The notes under the pieces: generated by a model
The model's input: only the letters and a program-made list of their open reading frames with translations
The model's database searches: none
What the model was told of the DNA's origin: nothing
Origin: an uncultured Bacilli bacterium
GTDB taxonomy: Bacteria; Bacillota_I; Bacilli_A; RF39; UBA660
Assembly (NCBI GenBank): GCA_944359725.1
Contig: CALVSY010000003.1
Coordinates: 1-64,000, forward strand
DNA length: 64,000 nt
Direction of reading: 5' to 3'
In this document: positions 1 through 10,855 of the stretch, piece by piece
How positions within the stretch are numbered: the first letter of the stretch is position 1
How the letters are laid out: every line of letters starts with the position of its first letter
Translations under genes and position numbers: made by a program

Positions 1-1026
1 TCTTTAACAGAACTTGATTTATCATCATTTGATACAAAAAACGTAATCAATATGGGAGAGATGTTTACTAATTGTTCATCGCTAATAAGTTTAAATGTAA
101 CATCATTTGATACATCTAGTGTTACAAATATGGTTTCTATGTTTTCAGGCTGTTCAAAATTAACAGAGCTTGATGTATCAACATTTAATACTTCAAAAGT
201 AACCAATATGAGTTCTATGTTTAGAAATTGTTCATCATTAACAAGTATAGATTTATCAAGCTTTGATACATCTCAAGTAATAAGTATGGATCGAATGTTT
301 TATGCTTGTCGTAAATTAATAGATTTAGATTTGTCATTATTTAATACGCAAACTTTAACCAATATGATATATATGTTTTATGGCTGTAGCTCATTGACTA
401 ATCTTGATTTATCATCATTTGATACAACAAACGTAACTTCTATTCGCGCTGTTTTTCAAAATTGTTCTTCATTGAGAAATCTTAATTTATCTACTTTCGA
501 TACAATAAACGTAACAAATATGGATAGTACTTTTGATAATTGCTCTTCATTAGTCGAACTTAATTTATCATCATTTAATACTTCGAAAGCAACAAATATG
601 TATGGTATGTTTAATAATTGTTCCTCATTAATAGAACTTAATGTATCTAATTTTAATACGGAAAAGGTTACAAATATGCAAAGTATGTTTCAAGGTTGTT
701 CAAATATAAGAAACTTAAATGTGTCTTCGTTTACTACAAATAATGTTACTAATATGGATCATATGTTTGCAAGATGCTCAAGTCTAACAGAACTTAATTT
801 ATCTTCATTCGACACTTTAAATGTTAAAAATATGGGTGGAATGTTTGATGATTGTAATAAGCTAATACTATTAGATATACGAAATTTTGATTTTTCAAAT
901 ACGACGAATATTAGATTTCGTCAAACTCCTAGTAATATGACTATATACGTAAAAGATGAAGCAGCCAAAAAAGTAATACTAAACAACAAATCTGATGCTA
1001 ACGTAATTATTCCAGAAAGTTTATAA
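1..1026 (+). CDS. DUF285/BspA-type surface repeat protein, 3' part
   Basis: The reading frame is open to base 1, so the gene starts outside the window and the first ATG at 52 is internal. The visible part has about 12 copies of a 26-residue (78-bp) repeat with the pattern L-x-x-L-x-[LV]-S-x-F-[DN]-T-x-x-V-T-N-M-x-x-M-F-x-x-C. This is the DUF285/BspA-like leucine-rich repeat known from mycoplasma and gut Firmicute surface proteins. Each unit has one Cys. The last ~45 residues are non-repetitive and close the solenoid. No LPxTG or C-terminal membrane helix is present, so any anchor or signal must be upstream. A role in adhesion or surface display is inferred from the family. A strong terminator follows. 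Confidence 0.85.
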   Translation, partial: SLTELDLSSFDTKNVINMGEMFTNCSSLISLNVTSFDTSSVTNMVSMFSGCSKLTELDVSTFNTSKVTNMSSMFRNCSSLTSIDLSSFDTSQVISMDRMFYACRKLIDLDLSLFNTQTLTNMIYMFYGCSSLTNLDLSSFDTTNVTSIRAVFQNCSSLRNLNLSTFDTINVTNMDSTFDNCSSLVELNLSSFNTSKATNMYGMFNNCSSLIELNVSNFNTEKVTNMQSMFQGCSNIRNLNVSSFTTNNVTNMDHMFARCSSLTELNLSSFDTLNVKNMGGMFDDCNKLILLDIRNFDFSNTTNIRFRQTPSNMTIYVKDEAAKKVILNNKSDANVIIPESL

Positions 1027-1031
1027 GAATT

Positions 1032-1065
1032 AAAAAGAAATATGGCAAAATATTTCTTTTTTTGT
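1032..1065 (+). terminator. intrinsic terminator
   Basis: A perfect 12-bp stem (1032-1043 with 1050-1061) closes a 6-base loop and runs into a T tract. It ends the DUF285 gene. Confidence 0.85.
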
Positions 1066-1083
1066 TATATATTTAGTTAATTG

Positions 1084-1092
1084 TGTTATAAT
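1084..1092 (+). promoter_or_regulatory. extended -10 promoter
   Basis: TGTTATAAT lies 55 bases upstream of the next start codon. No convincing -35 is seen, which fits extended -10 use. Confidence 0.6.
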
Positions 1093-1146
1093 ATAAGTCC
1101 AATTCATTGAATATTATGTATAGGTCTTTAAAAATGAGGTGATAAT

Positions 1147-1995
1147 ATGACTTATAAAGATATTAGAAGAGAAATTGAATTATATGAAAAGAAAGAAAAT
1201 GAAGCATTTATGATTTATGGAGATAATGCTCAAACAGAAGAGAAAAAATTACTTTTTTTGAAAGCTAAAAACAGAAAGGATGCAGCGATTGCAGCACTAT
1301 TTGATTTTTGTAAATTATATAGGTATAATAATCAAGAGGAAGATAAAGAAGTAAAAAAATATTTCTTAAAAACTGTTGAGGATTATGAGAAAGCAGAATC
1401 TAAAAAAGAAAAACTTGATTTAAAAGAAGAATTTAATTACATATATGGAAAAACTTTACTTTCAGTTTTGTCATTAGAGGGTAAAGATAAGCTGAAATTA
1501 ATTAAGTTTTCTGAAGAAAAAAGAAGACAACATCTTTTAATCGATAAAATAAAAAGGAATAGAAGAGATAGTAAAAGTATTAATTCTTTAGTAAAAAACG
1601 TTACTTCTAATTATGAAAAATATCAAAGTGATAAAAAATCAAGAAAGCAAGATTATTTCCATGTTGGAACATCTAAGGAGGATAAAGAAGCATACTATAA
1701 TTTGATAACTAAAGAGGAAGTTATGTATTTTCTTTTGTTAGGTGCAATAAAAGATGCAATTAGCTATAAAAAAGAAAAATTTATTTTGAATAAGGAATTA
1801 ATTTTAGGAGCATTTAAAGGTTTTAATATGCAAAATGAAAAAGAAGATAGGTTTTTTGATGAGGATGCTTACTTTTTATCTAGAAATGGTTTTGATACAT
1901 ATGAAAGTACTTTTGAAAGAGTGTATGATTTAAGTAGTGAGTACGAAGAAAAGTTAATTAAAAAACTAAATAATAAAATAAAAAAAGAACAATAA
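1147..1995 (+). CDS. hypothetical charged helical protein
   Basis: 282 residues, extremely rich in Lys and Glu, with long predicted helical or coiled-coil stretches over residues 1-165. There is no signal peptide, membrane segment or recognised catalytic motif. A cytoplasmic location is likely. The ATG has a good ribosome site (AGGTGAT) and its own extended -10 promoter, and a terminator overlaps its last codons, so it is a single-gene unit upstream of addB. I do not recognise the family. Confidence 0.6.
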   Translation: MTYKDIRREIELYEKKENEAFMIYGDNAQTEEKKLLFLKAKNRKDAAIAALFDFCKLYRYNNQEEDKEVKKYFLKTVEDYEKAESKKEKLDLKEEFNYIYGKTLLSVLSLEGKDKLKLIKFSEEKRRQHLLIDKIKRNRRDSKSINSLVKNVTSNYEKYQSDKKSRKQDYFHVGTSKEDKEAYYNLITKEEVMYFLLLGAIKDAISYKKEKFILNKELILGAFKGFNMQNEKEDRFFDEDAYFLSRNGFDTYESTFERVYDLSSEYEEKLIKKLNNKIKKEQ

Positions 1996-2008
1996 AATGT
2001 TCTTTTTT
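1981..2008 (+). terminator. terminator overlapping stop codon
   Basis: A 10-bp stem (1981-1990 with 1999-2008) has an 8-base loop containing the stop codon of the preceding gene. The T-rich arm runs straight into the addB -10. Confidence 0.75.
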
Positions 2009-2016
2009 GTTATAAT
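2008..2016 (+). promoter_or_regulatory. addB extended -10 promoter
   Basis: TGTTATAAT begins inside the T tract of the upstream terminator, 22 bases before the addB start codon. Confidence 0.65.
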
Positions 2017-2038
2017 TAATTTATATGGTGGTGATTAC

Positions 2039-4900
2039 ATGATTAAACTTATTAATGGTGATTTTAATGTAAATGATTTTGATTTTGTTATAACGCCATC
2101 TTATTTAGAAAATCATTATAAAGAGCGTTTTTTAGATGATGATGTTTTAATTTCTAACATGAAAAACTTTGTGTTAAATAGTTATACTGGTGATAAAACG
2201 CTTGCGAGTGATTTTGATTCATACGTTATTATGTATAACACGTTAAACAAGGTAAAAGATGATTTAACTTATTACAAGAACATACGCATTAAAGATATGG
2301 TAAATGAGCTTATTAACATGTATGATGATTTTTATGATTATGAACTAGTTGGTAATGAAAAAATAAATGATTTACGATTAATATATAAAAAGTTTGAAGA
2401 AGAACTTTTAAATAAAGGTCTTATTAACTATAGAATGTTATTTAATGATGTTTTAGAAAATAATAGTTTTAGTGGAAGTTATTTATTTACCTGTTTTTCA
2501 CATTTTGATAAAAAAGAACTTTCTTTGTTAGAAAAAATAAGTAAAGATGCATCTTTATACGTTTTACTAGATAACGTTTGTAATGATGCTTTGTATAAAG
2601 AATTAAAAAAAATAGATAGCACTTTAGAATTTAATTATGATGATGTTTTAAAGGAAGAGTATTACGTTAAAGCGTTAAATGACATTAGCGATGAGGTTAG
2701 TTTTGTAAGTAATGATATTGCATGTAAAATGTATAACAAAGAAGCTAGAAGTTATGATGATTTTTTAATTGTTACAAATAGTGTTAATGATTATTTGCCG
2801 TATTTTGAGTTGTTTTTTAATCATCCTTATACAAATGAAAAAACGTCTGGTTTACTTGTTAGCAGGTTTTTAAACGCTTTTTTAAAAGTGTTAAATGGTG
2901 ATTTTTCTTGTGGTACTTTTATTGATTTATTAAAAACAGAAGTTTTAAACGTGGATAAAAAGATGACCTCTTTAATTTATAATTATGTTTATCATTATGA
3001 TATTCATAACGAATTATTTTACTTACCGTTTAATAAAAATTATTATGCTAAAGACGTTTTAGACAAAATAAATGAAATAAAAGATATTATAATAAATCCG
3101 ATTAGGCATTTAGCGTTAAACGTTGTTAAAAGTAATAACAAAACTGAGATATTAAGGTATTTATATACTTATTTAAGTGAGGAAGGTATATTAGATAATT
3201 TGTATTTAAAAGATGAGGTGGGATGCGAATTATTAATTAGCCTTTTAGAAAGTATTAATAATAACTTGGATATAAACGCTGATTTAAAGGTTATAACTGA
3301 CGTTTTAGAAAATGCTTGTTTAACTAGGAATAAAGAAGTTTCTATGCAAGATTGCGTTACGGTCTCTAGTTTAAAAAACGCATGTTTTGAAGATAAAAAG
3401 TTTGTGTATTTAATTGGTGCGGATACCATTTTATCTGATTTTAAGATAAATGGTTTAATAAACGTAAATGACGTTTTAAAAAGCTTTTTAATAGATAAAA
3501 TAAATGATCATGAAAATTATGCTCACTACTTGTTTTATAAAGTGTTAAGTAAAAACGGGATAATTTCTTATCCTAAGTTGGGTAGTGATTTAAGGCTTAA
3601 AGAAGCATCACCACTTCTGGATTTAATAAGTAAAAAAGATTATGATGTAAGTAAAATATATGATAAAAACATGCTTATAAATGATTATGCAACAAGGTTA
3701 TCTAAAAATGAAATAGATGGTGTTTTAGACGATGATTTTAAGTTTATTAACGAATCAAATAATCATGATTTAAATTATACTGTGGATAAAGAAATAATAA
3801 AGAAAATATATGGTGATACGTTAAGCATCACTCCTAGTAAGATGGAGACTTATGCTAAATGTCCTTTTATGTTTTTTGTTAACTATACTTTAAACGTAAA
3901 TAATGGTGAAAAAGATTTGTTTGATAACAGAAAAATAGGAAGTCTTGTTCATTTTGTTTTAGAAGAAATAATAAAAAACGATATAACAAAGGTAAATGAT
4001 GATGTGATAGATGATCTTATATATAAGTATGCTATTTTGTATTTAAAAGAAAATGATATTACGATAACAAACGTTATTAATTACGTTGTAAAGCAAGTCT
4101 CTAAAAGTATAAAAGAGGTTATTAAAAACATTATTAAAGAAAGGGAAGTATCTAAGTTTAAACCTTTGTACTTAGAGTTTAGAATTAACGATGACGCACT
4201 TATTAAACCGGTTTTAATAAAACTTGATAACGCTAATTTAAAATTATCTGGAATAGTTGATAGAGTAGATGTATGCCAGGATGATGATAACTTTTACTTT
4301 CGCGTTATAGATTATAAAACTGGTGATAAAAAGTTTAGGTTAGATGATGTGTTAGACGGTCTTAATCTTCAAATGCTTTTATACATGCTTACGATAAATA
4401 AAGAAGGTAATAAGTTAACTAATAAGTGCGTTTATCCATCTGCTATTTTATATTACCCGGCTCTTGTAAAGAATCAAAATGCATCTAGATCTTTATCAAG
4501 TGCGGAAAAAGAAGAAAAAATTAGGGAGTCTTTAAAGATGAACGGAATGGTTTTAAATGATGATAAAGTACTATCTAATTTAGGTAGCAATAACGTGGGT
4601 AATTTTATTTCGTTTACAACCAGGGGTAAGATAAACGAAGAAAAAGTATATACTTTAGATGAGTTAGATGCTATTTTTAAATGTATAAAAAAAGTGCTTA
4701 AAACCTATGGTAATGATATTTTAAACGGACGGTTTAAAGCGGCACCTTTTAAAGGTAGAAATGATGCTTGTTTATATTGTAAGTATAGTGCTATATGTAA
4801 ATTTGATGGTGAAATGGATAAGAAAAGAAAAGCTCATGATATGAAAAATAAAGAAGCAATTAAATTGATGGAAGGTGAAAGTTATGCCGACATGGACTAA
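2039..4900 (+). CDS. addB: AddB/RexB-like subunit of the ATP-dependent helicase-nuclease
   Basis: Subunit B of the AddAB (RexAB) double-strand-break resection machine. 953 residues from the ATG at 2039, chosen for its GGTGGTG site; an upstream ATG at 1997 lies inside the terminator. The C-terminal PD-(D/E)XK nuclease is clear: CPFMFF near 607, a G-x-x-x-H helix, then VDRVDV and VIDYKTG near 740-760. Cysteines near 607 plus a C-x-x-C-x5-C group near 911-921 match the Fe-S clamp of AddB nucleases. The N-terminus lacks a Walker A P-loop, which B. subtilis AddB has but streptococcal RexB lacks. It overlaps addA by 17 bases. AddB is shorter here than the usual 1,070-1,170 residues. Confidence 0.9.
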   Translation: MIKLINGDFNVNDFDFVITPSYLENHYKERFLDDDVLISNMKNFVLNSYTGDKTLASDFDSYVIMYNTLNKVKDDLTYYKNIRIKDMVNELINMYDDFYDYELVGNEKINDLRLIYKKFEEELLNKGLINYRMLFNDVLENNSFSGSYLFTCFSHFDKKELSLLEKISKDASLYVLLDNVCNDALYKELKKIDSTLEFNYDDVLKEEYYVKALNDISDEVSFVSNDIACKMYNKEARSYDDFLIVTNSVNDYLPYFELFFNHPYTNEKTSGLLVSRFLNAFLKVLNGDFSCGTFIDLLKTEVLNVDKKMTSLIYNYVYHYDIHNELFYLPFNKNYYAKDVLDKINEIKDIIINPIRHLALNVVKSNNKTEILRYLYTYLSEEGILDNLYLKDEVGCELLISLLESINNNLDINADLKVITDVLENACLTRNKEVSMQDCVTVSSLKNACFEDKKFVYLIGADTILSDFKINGLINVNDVLKSFLIDKINDHENYAHYLFYKVLSKNGIISYPKLGSDLRLKEASPLLDLISKKDYDVSKIYDKNMLINDYATRLSKNEIDGVLDDDFKFINESNNHDLNYTVDKEIIKKIYGDTLSITPSKMETYAKCPFMFFVNYTLNVNNGEKDLFDNRKIGSLVHFVLEEIIKNDITKVNDDVIDDLIYKYAILYLKENDITITNVINYVVKQVSKSIKEVIKNIIKEREVSKFKPLYLEFRINDDALIKPVLIKLDNANLKLSGIVDRVDVCQDDDNFYFRVIDYKTGDKKFRLDDVLDGLNLQMLLYMLTINKEGNKLTNKCVYPSAILYYPALVKNQNASRSLSSAEKEEKIRESLKMNGMVLNDDKVLSNLGSNNVGNFISFTTRGKINEEKVYTLDELDAIFKCIKKVLKTYGNDILNGRFKAAPFKGRNDACLYCKYSAICKFDGEMDKKRKAHDMKNKEAIKLMEGESYADMD

Positions 4901-7900
4901 GGATCAAGAAAAAGCAATAAATGAATTCGGTGGCAAAATAATTGTTAGTGCGGCAGCAGGAAGCGGTAAAACAGCTGTTTTATCCCAAAGGGTAATAAAA
5001 CATATTACTTCTGGCATAAGCATAAGTGAGCTTCTTATCGTAACTTTTACTAATATGGCAGCAGGTGAAATGAAACAAAGGATTAAAAAAAACATCTTAA
5101 AAGAGTATCAGAAAAATCCTAATAACACGTTTTTAAAAGATCAAATAAGCTTAACTGATGTATCTGATATTACCACGATGGATGCGTTTTATAATAAATT
5201 AGTTAAAGAAAACTTTGAAAAGCTTGGAATAAAAAAAGATTATGGAATTTTATCTAATGAAGAAGAACTCGTTTTAAAAGAGCGGGTTGTAAAAAACGTA
5301 ATGGAAGGCGGTTTTAACAACGTAGAAAACTATTTGGACCTACTTTATAATTTTAGTTCTTATAACGTTAATTTAATAAAAAACACTATTTTTAAAGTAA
5401 GTAACTTTCTAAACACGCTTCCTTTTAAAGATGCGTTTATAAAAAAAATGATTAGTTATTATGGGGATGATAACGATTTTTATAAAAAGTGTTTAATAAA
5501 TCAAATAAAAGATAAAATGAGATCATACCTTTTAGCATACGATAACATAACAGATGCGTTATCAAGTGATGATTTATTTTCGAAGACATATGAAAATGCT
5601 TTAAAAGAAAAAAACATGATTAGTAATTTTTTACTTATAGATAACTTTGATGATTTATCAAGCAGTATAAGATCATTTTCATTTGATACTTTAAGAACAC
5701 CTAAAGGTGCAAAGGATGATCCAATAATTATTAGTTATAAAATGATAAGAGATGATTTAAAAGGCTATGTTAAAAAGGATTTAAATGAGCTTTGTTTTAT
5801 AAATGAAGAGGTTTATAACAAAGAAAAAAAGCGTATGCATGGTTTAACCAAGTCTTTAACTTACGTTGTTAAAGCATTTGATGATGCTTTAATAAATGAA
5901 AAAAGGAAAATAAATAAATACTCGTTTTCTGACATTGCTCATTTCGTAATTGAACTATTAATTAAAGATGGTGAAAAAACTCCTTTAGCGATTAATTTAT
6001 CTAAGCGTTATAAAGAAATATTGATAGATGAATATCAAGATACGAATAACTTACAAAACGTTATTTTTAGTGCTATTTCAAATGATAATAAAAACCTTTT
6101 TATAGTTGGAGATGTAAAGCAAAGCATTTATAAGTTTAGAAGTGCGGCTCCAGAGATTTTTAACAATGATAAAAACAGTGCCTTTAAAGATAAGTTTCCT
6201 AAGCTTATTACTTTGTCTAAGAACTTTAGAAGTAGAAAAGAGGTTTTAGATTTTTGTAACTTTATATTTTCTAATACAATGAGTAATTCCTTTGGAGAAG
6301 TAAATTATGATGCGGATGAGATGCTTTATCTTGGAGCATCGTTTAACAACAAAAACGATTTAGATGAGGAAGTTTATTTAATAGATGGTAATAAAAAAGA
6401 TACTGATGAAGAAGATGATTTAACAAAGACTCAAAAGGAAGCTATTTTAGTTGCAAACAAAGTAAAAGAAATGTTAGATTCTGGTTATATGATTTATGAT
6501 AATAAGAAAAACATCGATCGAAAAATAACGGAAAACGACATTGTTATTTTACTTAGGTCATTAAAAAATAGTAACGTGTTTAAAGATGCTTTAGTAAAAA
6601 GGGGTATAAGCGTTTACATGGACTCGTCTTTAGAATACTTTGATAATTATGAGGTTAAACTTGTAATTAACCTTTTAAAAGTAATTGATGATCCTTATGA
6701 TGATGAGGCCTTACTTAGCGTTTTAAACGCATCATTTACTAGTTTTAGTCTTGATTATATAGCAAATTTAAAGGCATCTTATAATGATAAATCCTTATAT
6801 GATAAGTTAGTTAGAAAAAATGATGATTTATCACGCTTTTTCATAAATAAATTAAACGAGTTAAAGGCGTATAGCCTAAATAATACCATTGCAAGTACTT
6901 TAAGTATGGTGTATAAAGCCTTTGACGTTATAAACGTATTATCAGCGCTTAATGATGGTAATAAAAGAAAAAAGAATTTAGTTCAAATGGTTAATCATGC
7001 GGTTAATTTTGAAAAGGATGATAAGAAAAGTTTTAATGAGTTTGTTTGTTATTTAGATGATGTTATTTTAAATAAAGCATCACTAGAAGGCGTTAATCCA
7101 CTTTCTTCTTCAAATAACGTTTTAATAACTACGATTCATAAATCTAAGGGATTAGAATATCCGGTTGTAATCCTTTCAGAAACTGGTAAAAACTTTAATT
7201 TTAAGGACTTAAAAGAAGAGGTTTTAATAAGTGATGATATGGGACTTTGTTTTAACCTTAAAGACCTTAATTACAATTTAAAATACGAAACGATTCCCGT
7301 TATGGTGTTTAAAGAAAATGAAATGAGTAAAATGTTATCAGAAGAACTTAGAATACTATACGTTGCCTTAACACGTGCTAAAGAAAAAATAATAATAACT
7401 GGCTTTTCTAACAACTTAAGCAATTTGGTTTTAAAAGCAGCATCTAAAATGGGTGATGATGATTTGGTATCTAATTTATACTTGAAAAAAGCAAGGAATT
7501 ACCTAGACATATTAATGCCTTGTCTTTTAAGGTATAATAAGAATCACGATTTAAGAAGTTATTGCACGCTTTCGCCAAAGACTTTTGCAAGTGAAGCGAA
7601 AATGAAAGTTAATATAGTAGATGCATCAATCATAGATGAAAAAGAGTTTTTAGAAAAGGAAAAAATAAAAAAGGATGTATTTGATTATGACTGGTATAAA
7701 ACGTTATTGAAGTATCATTATGATTATGCACCTATTCCGAAGTACGTAAGTGTAAGTGACATAAAAAATGATAAACGTTTTTTAAGAACTCCAAGCTTTA
7801 TGACAGATGGTATAAAAGGAAGCTACGTAGGAACTTTATATCACAAGATATTAGAGTTATTACCGGTTAGAAAATACACGGTTAAAACCTTAAGTGATTA

Positions 7901-8312
7901 TCTTAACAGTTTGGTATTTGTTGGTAAAATATCAAAGGAAGATTTAAAATTAATTAAGTTAGAGAAGATATTTTCTTATTTAACATCACCTTTATATGAT
8001 GAGGTAATAAATGCGGATAAAGTGTATAAGGAATATCAAGTTAACTTTAAAATTCCTTCTAGTTACTATGATAAAACATTAAAAAGTGGTAATATATTAA
8101 CTAGTGGAGTAATTGATTTATTGTTTTTATCATCTAATTGTTATTATATAGTAGATTATAAAACTGATGATGTAGAAGATATAAATGAGTTAGTAAACAG
8201 GTATAAGGTGCAGCTTGATTTATACGAAATAGCGATTAAAGAAAAATTTAACGCAAAAAGTATAAGAAAATTTATTTATTCTATAAAGCTAAATAAGTTT
8301 ATAGAATTATAA
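4884..8312 (+). CDS. addA: AddA helicase-nuclease subunit
   Basis: UvrD-family 3'-5' helicase fused to a RecB-type nuclease, the motor of AddAB. Start is the ATG at 4884 (1,142 residues), with GGAAGGTG at 4870-4877; a GTG at 4875 lies inside that site. Motifs in order: Walker A AAAGSGKT near 25; DEYQDT near 381; [12 protein letters not shown] near 410; [13 protein letters not shown] near 750; [10 protein letters not shown] near 825; and the nuclease motif IVDYKTD near 1090. Full length for the family. Translationally coupled to addB. Confidence 0.95.
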   Translation: MPTWTKDQEKAINEFGGKIIVSAAAGSGKTAVLSQRVIKHITSGISISELLIVTFTNMAAGEMKQRIKKNILKEYQKNPNNTFLKDQISLTDVSDITTMDAFYNKLVKENFEKLGIKKDYGILSNEEELVLKERVVKNVMEGGFNNVENYLDLLYNFSSYNVNLIKNTIFKVSNFLNTLPFKDAFIKKMISYYGDDNDFYKKCLINQIKDKMRSYLLAYDNITDALSSDDLFSKTYENALKEKNMISNFLLIDNFDDLSSSIRSFSFDTLRTPKGAKDDPIIISYKMIRDDLKGYVKKDLNELCFINEEVYNKEKKRMHGLTKSLTYVVKAFDDALINEKRKINKYSFSDIAHFVIELLIKDGEKTPLAINLSKRYKEILIDEYQDTNNLQNVIFSAISNDNKNLFIVGDVKQSIYKFRSAAPEIFNNDKNSAFKDKFPKLITLSKNFRSRKEVLDFCNFIFSNTMSNSFGEVNYDADEMLYLGASFNNKNDLDEEVYLIDGNKKDTDEEDDLTKTQKEAILVANKVKEMLDSGYMIYDNKKNIDRKITENDIVILLRSLKNSNVFKDALVKRGISVYMDSSLEYFDNYEVKLVINLLKVIDDPYDDEALLSVLNASFTSFSLDYIANLKASYNDKSLYDKLVRKNDDLSRFFINKLNELKAYSLNNTIASTLSMVYKAFDVINVLSALNDGNKRKKNLVQMVNHAVNFEKDDKKSFNEFVCYLDDVILNKASLEGVNPLSSSNNVLITTIHKSKGLEYPVVILSETGKNFNFKDLKEEVLISDDMGLCFNLKDLNYNLKYETIPVMVFKENEMSKMLSEELRILYVALTRAKEKIIITGFSNNLSNLVLKAASKMGDDDLVSNLYLKKARNYLDILMPCLLRYNKNHDLRSYCTLSPKTFASEAKMKVNIVDASIIDEKEFLEKEKIKKDVFDYDWYKTLLKYHYDYAPIPKYVSVSDIKNDKRFLRTPSFMTDGIKGSYVGTLYHKILELLPVRKYTVKTLSDYLNSLVFVGKISKEDLKLIKLEKIFSYLTSPLYDEVINADKVYKEYQVNFKIPSSYYDKTLKSGNILTSGVIDLLFLSSNCYYIVDYKTDDVEDINELVNRYKVQLDLYEIAIKEKFNAKSIRKFIYSIKLNKFIEL

Positions 8313-8325
8313 GGAGGATGATCTT

Positions 8326-9564
8326 GTGGTAGAAAAAATATTTGAAGTTATCGAAAAGGAAAAGAAAAGACAGCAAAACACGATTGAGTTAATTGCATCA
8401 GAGAACTTTGTAAGCGAAAACGTACTTAAAGCTCAAGGAAGCGTTTTAACTAATAAGTACGCAGAAGGCTATCCTAAAAAAAGGTATTACGGCGGATGCA
8501 AGTTTGTTGATGAAATAGAGGCCATGGCAATTGATGCCGCAACAAGGCTTTTTGGAGTAAGGTATGCTAACGTGCAACCTCATTCTGGTTCTTCTGCTAA
8601 CATGGCAGTATACCGTGCTTTACTTAAAAAAGGTGATAAGGTGCTTGCGATGAATCTAAATGATGGTGGGCATTTAACGCACGGAAGCGAGCAAAGCTTT
8701 TCTGGTCAAGATTACAAATTCGTTTTTTATGGTGTTGATAAGGAAAGTTCTATGATAAACTATGATGAGGTAAAGAAAATAGCATTAAAAGAAAAACCAA
8801 AACTAATTGTTGCGGGAGCATCTAGTTATCCAAGAAAAATTGATTTTGCGACGTTTCGTGATATAGCAAGGTCATGCGGGGCGTATTTAATGGTTGATAT
8901 GGCTCATATCGCAGGAATAGTTGCAGCGGGTCTTCATCAAAATCCATGTAGGTATGCTGATGTTGTAACATCAACTACTCATAAAACACTTCGTGGGCCT
9001 AGGGGTGGCATTATTTTAACTAATAATGAGCAGATAATAAAAAAGGTAAATAAAGTAATTTTCCCGGGTATTCAAGGTGGACCTTTAATGCACGTTATCG
9101 CAGCAAAGGCAGTATGCTTTGAAGAGGCTATGTCAACTGATTTTATAAATTATCAAAAAAGGGTAGTAAGTAATGCAAAGGCTTTATCTGATGCTTTAAA
9201 ATTAGAAGGCTTTAAAATCGTAACCGGTGGCACTGATAATCACATTGTTTTGGTAGATGTTAAAAAATCTGTTAACCTAACTGGTAAGGAAGCAGAGGAA
9301 ATACTTGATAAAGTAGGTATAACTTGTAATAAGAACATGATTCCTTATGATTTAACGACGCCTTTTATAACAAGTGGTATAAGACTTGGTACGGCTGCGA
9401 TGACGACCCGCGGGTTTAACGAAAAGGATTTTAAAGAAGTTGCTAAAATAATAAGTGCGTGTTTAACTAATTATGATAATAAATTAGTAATTGATGATTT
9501 AAAGTTGCGTGTTAAAAAGCTATGTGATGATCACCCTATTTATAAGGAGGTTTCTTATGTGTAA
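8326..9564 (+). CDS. glyA: serine hydroxymethyltransferase
   Basis: PLP enzyme that interconverts serine + THF with glycine + 5,10-methylene-THF, the main one-carbon source. 412 residues, full length. It starts at GTG, 8 bases after an excellent AAGGAGG. The PLP lysine lies in [13 protein letters not shown] near 220, and the N-terminal substrate region reads [13 protein letters not shown]. It sits 13 bases after addA with no terminator between, so it may share that transcript. It overlaps folD by 8 bases, which matches enzymes of consecutive steps. Confidence 0.97.
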   Translation: MVEKIFEVIEKEKKRQQNTIELIASENFVSENVLKAQGSVLTNKYAEGYPKKRYYGGCKFVDEIEAMAIDAATRLFGVRYANVQPHSGSSANMAVYRALLKKGDKVLAMNLNDGGHLTHGSEQSFSGQDYKFVFYGVDKESSMINYDEVKKIALKEKPKLIVAGASSYPRKIDFATFRDIARSCGAYLMVDMAHIAGIVAAGLHQNPCRYADVVTSTTHKTLRGPRGGIILTNNEQIIKKVNKVIFPGIQGGPLMHVIAAKAVCFEEAMSTDFINYQKRVVSNAKALSDALKLEGFKIVTGGTDNHIVLVDVKKSVNLTGKEAEEILDKVGITCNKNMIPYDLTTPFITSGIRLGTAAMTTRGFNEKDFKEVAKIISACLTNYDNKLVIDDLKLRVKKLCDDHPIYKEVSYV

Positions 9565-10393
9565 CGTAATGGATGGTAAAGAAGCTAGCATGATATTAAA
9601 AAAAAGAATTAAAAAGAAAATAAATCAAGATGGTATTACTCCTTGTTTAGCGGTTATTTTAGTTGGTGATAATGAAGCTAGTAAAGTTTATATAAGAAAT
9701 AAGAAAAAAGCTTGTGAGGATGCAGGAATTAAATTTATTTTTACTAATTTTCCAGATACCATATCAGAGGATTTAGTAATTGAAGAAATAAAAAAACTAA
9801 ATAATGACAAAGATGTTAATGGTATTTTGGTTCAACTTCCACTTCCAAAGGGTTTTGATGAAGGAAGAATAATAAACACAATTGATCCGGTAAAGGACGT
9901 TGATGGACTTACTTATCCAAACGTTGGTAATTTAGTTTTAGAAAACGAATGCTTAGTTCCTTGTACACCACTTGGAGTAATGGAGCTTTTAAAGATGTAT
10001 AACGTTTCTTTAAAGGGTAAAAACGTATGCATTGTAGGAAGAAGCAACTTGGTTGGAAAACCTTTAATTCAGCTTTTATTACAGCGTGATGCAACGGTAA
10101 GTATATGTCATTCTAAAAGTATTAATATAAAAGATTATACAAAAATGGCCGACATACTTATAGTTGCTGTAGGGCACCCTAATTTGATTACTAAGGACAT
10201 GGTAAAAGATAAAGTAGTTGTAATAGACGTTGGAATAAATAAAGAAGGAAACGCTTTAATTGGCGATGTTTGTTTTGATGAGATAAGTAAAAAGGCATCT
10301 TTAATAACACCAGTTCCCGGTGGCGTAGGGCCTATGACGGTTGCTTGTTTATTAAAAAACGTAGTTAAAGCTTATGAAATTCAAAATAGGTAA
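9557..10393 (+). CDS. folD: methylene-THF dehydrogenase/cyclohydrolase
   Basis: Bifunctional FolD oxidises 5,10-methylene-THF and hydrolyses it to 10-formyl-THF, taking the product of glyA. 279 residues from the ATG at 9557, preceded by AAGGAGG inside the glyA end; an upstream in-frame ATG has no such site. Motifs: [14 protein letters not shown] with the catalytic Lys, VQLPLP, the Rossmann segment [10 protein letters not shown] and the C-terminal [10 protein letters not shown] signature. The 8-base overlap with glyA indicates coupling. Confidence 0.97.
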   Translation: MCNVMDGKEASMILKKRIKKKINQDGITPCLAVILVGDNEASKVYIRNKKKACEDAGIKFIFTNFPDTISEDLVIEEIKKLNNDKDVNGILVQLPLPKGFDEGRIINTIDPVKDVDGLTYPNVGNLVLENECLVPCTPLGVMELLKMYNVSLKGKNVCIVGRSNLVGKPLIQLLLQRDATVSICHSKSINIKDYTKMADILIVAVGHPNLITKDMVKDKVVVIDVGINKEGNALIGDVCFDEISKKASLITPVPGGVGPMTVACLLKNVVKAYEIQNR

Positions 10394-10398
10394 GTACT

Positions 10399-10659
10399 TT
10401 GAGTATTGATGATTATTTTATAGATAACTTGCCAACCCTCGATTTACATGGTGAAATAAGGCAGTCCGCACGGGTATTAGTAAAAGAGTTCATAAACGAT
10501 AATTACGTATTAAGAAATAAGAAAATAGTTATAATTCATGGTGTTGGAACAGGTGCGCTAAGAAAAGAGGTAAATGATATTTTAAAAAGTGATAAGAAAG
10601 TAGCTTCTTTTAAATTAGTTGGGTGTAATACCGGGTGTACTTTGGTATATTTAAAGTGA
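10399..10659 (+). CDS. stand-alone Smr-domain protein
   Basis: 86 residues with a TTG start and a weak AGG site overlapping the folD end. The sequence is essentially one Smr domain: LDLHGE near the N-terminus, then IIHGVGTGALRKEV, then a C-terminal GCNTGCTLVYL strand, as in the MutS2 C-terminus. Smr domains are nucleases acting on DNA or on mRNA at stalled or collided ribosomes; which applies here is unknown. Last gene of the addB-folD run. It ends at TGA, direct evidence that TGA is a stop in this genome. Confidence 0.8.
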   Translation: MSIDDYFIDNLPTLDLHGEIRQSARVLVKEFINDNYVLRNKKIVIIHGVGTGALRKEVNDILKSDKKVASFKLVGCNTGCTLVYLK

Positions 10660-10673
10660 AAAAATGTAATCTT

Positions 10674-10737
10674 TTGACTAAACTTATAAAAATATGTCAT
10701 TTTTTTTTAAAAGTTTAGTTAATTGGTCTTTTTTTTA
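10674..10737 (+). terminator. probable terminator with long loop
   Basis: A 9-12 bp stem (10674-10685 with 10711-10722) encloses an AT-rich 25-base loop and is followed 6 bases later by an 8-T tract. It would end the addBA-glyA-folD-smr run. Confidence 0.5.
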
Positions 10738-10795
10738 TTTAATAAACGTATTATAATTATAGTGTAATACATAAAAAAATGTTGCACGAAAAACG

Positions 10796-10827
10796 TTGAC
10801 AAATACATACTTTTGTGATAGTATAGA
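10796..10827 (+). promoter_or_regulatory. promoter with consensus -35
   Basis: TTGACA at 10796-10801 is followed by overlapping -10-like hexamers at 10817-10827, about 35 bases before the ATG of the Cys-rich gene. Confidence 0.6.
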
Positions 10828-10855
10828 GGGCATTCAAACAAAAGGGGGAGTTTTG

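Noticed and set aside
1-1026. Tandem DNA repeat or CRISPR-like array
   Set aside because: The 78-bp periodicity is protein-coding DUF285 repeats with silent variation; there are no unique spacers.
10399-10659. TGA read as Trp (mollicute code)
   Set aside because: TGA ends the Smr gene, the toxin peptide and the MFS gene at sensible positions, and Trp is encoded by TGG.
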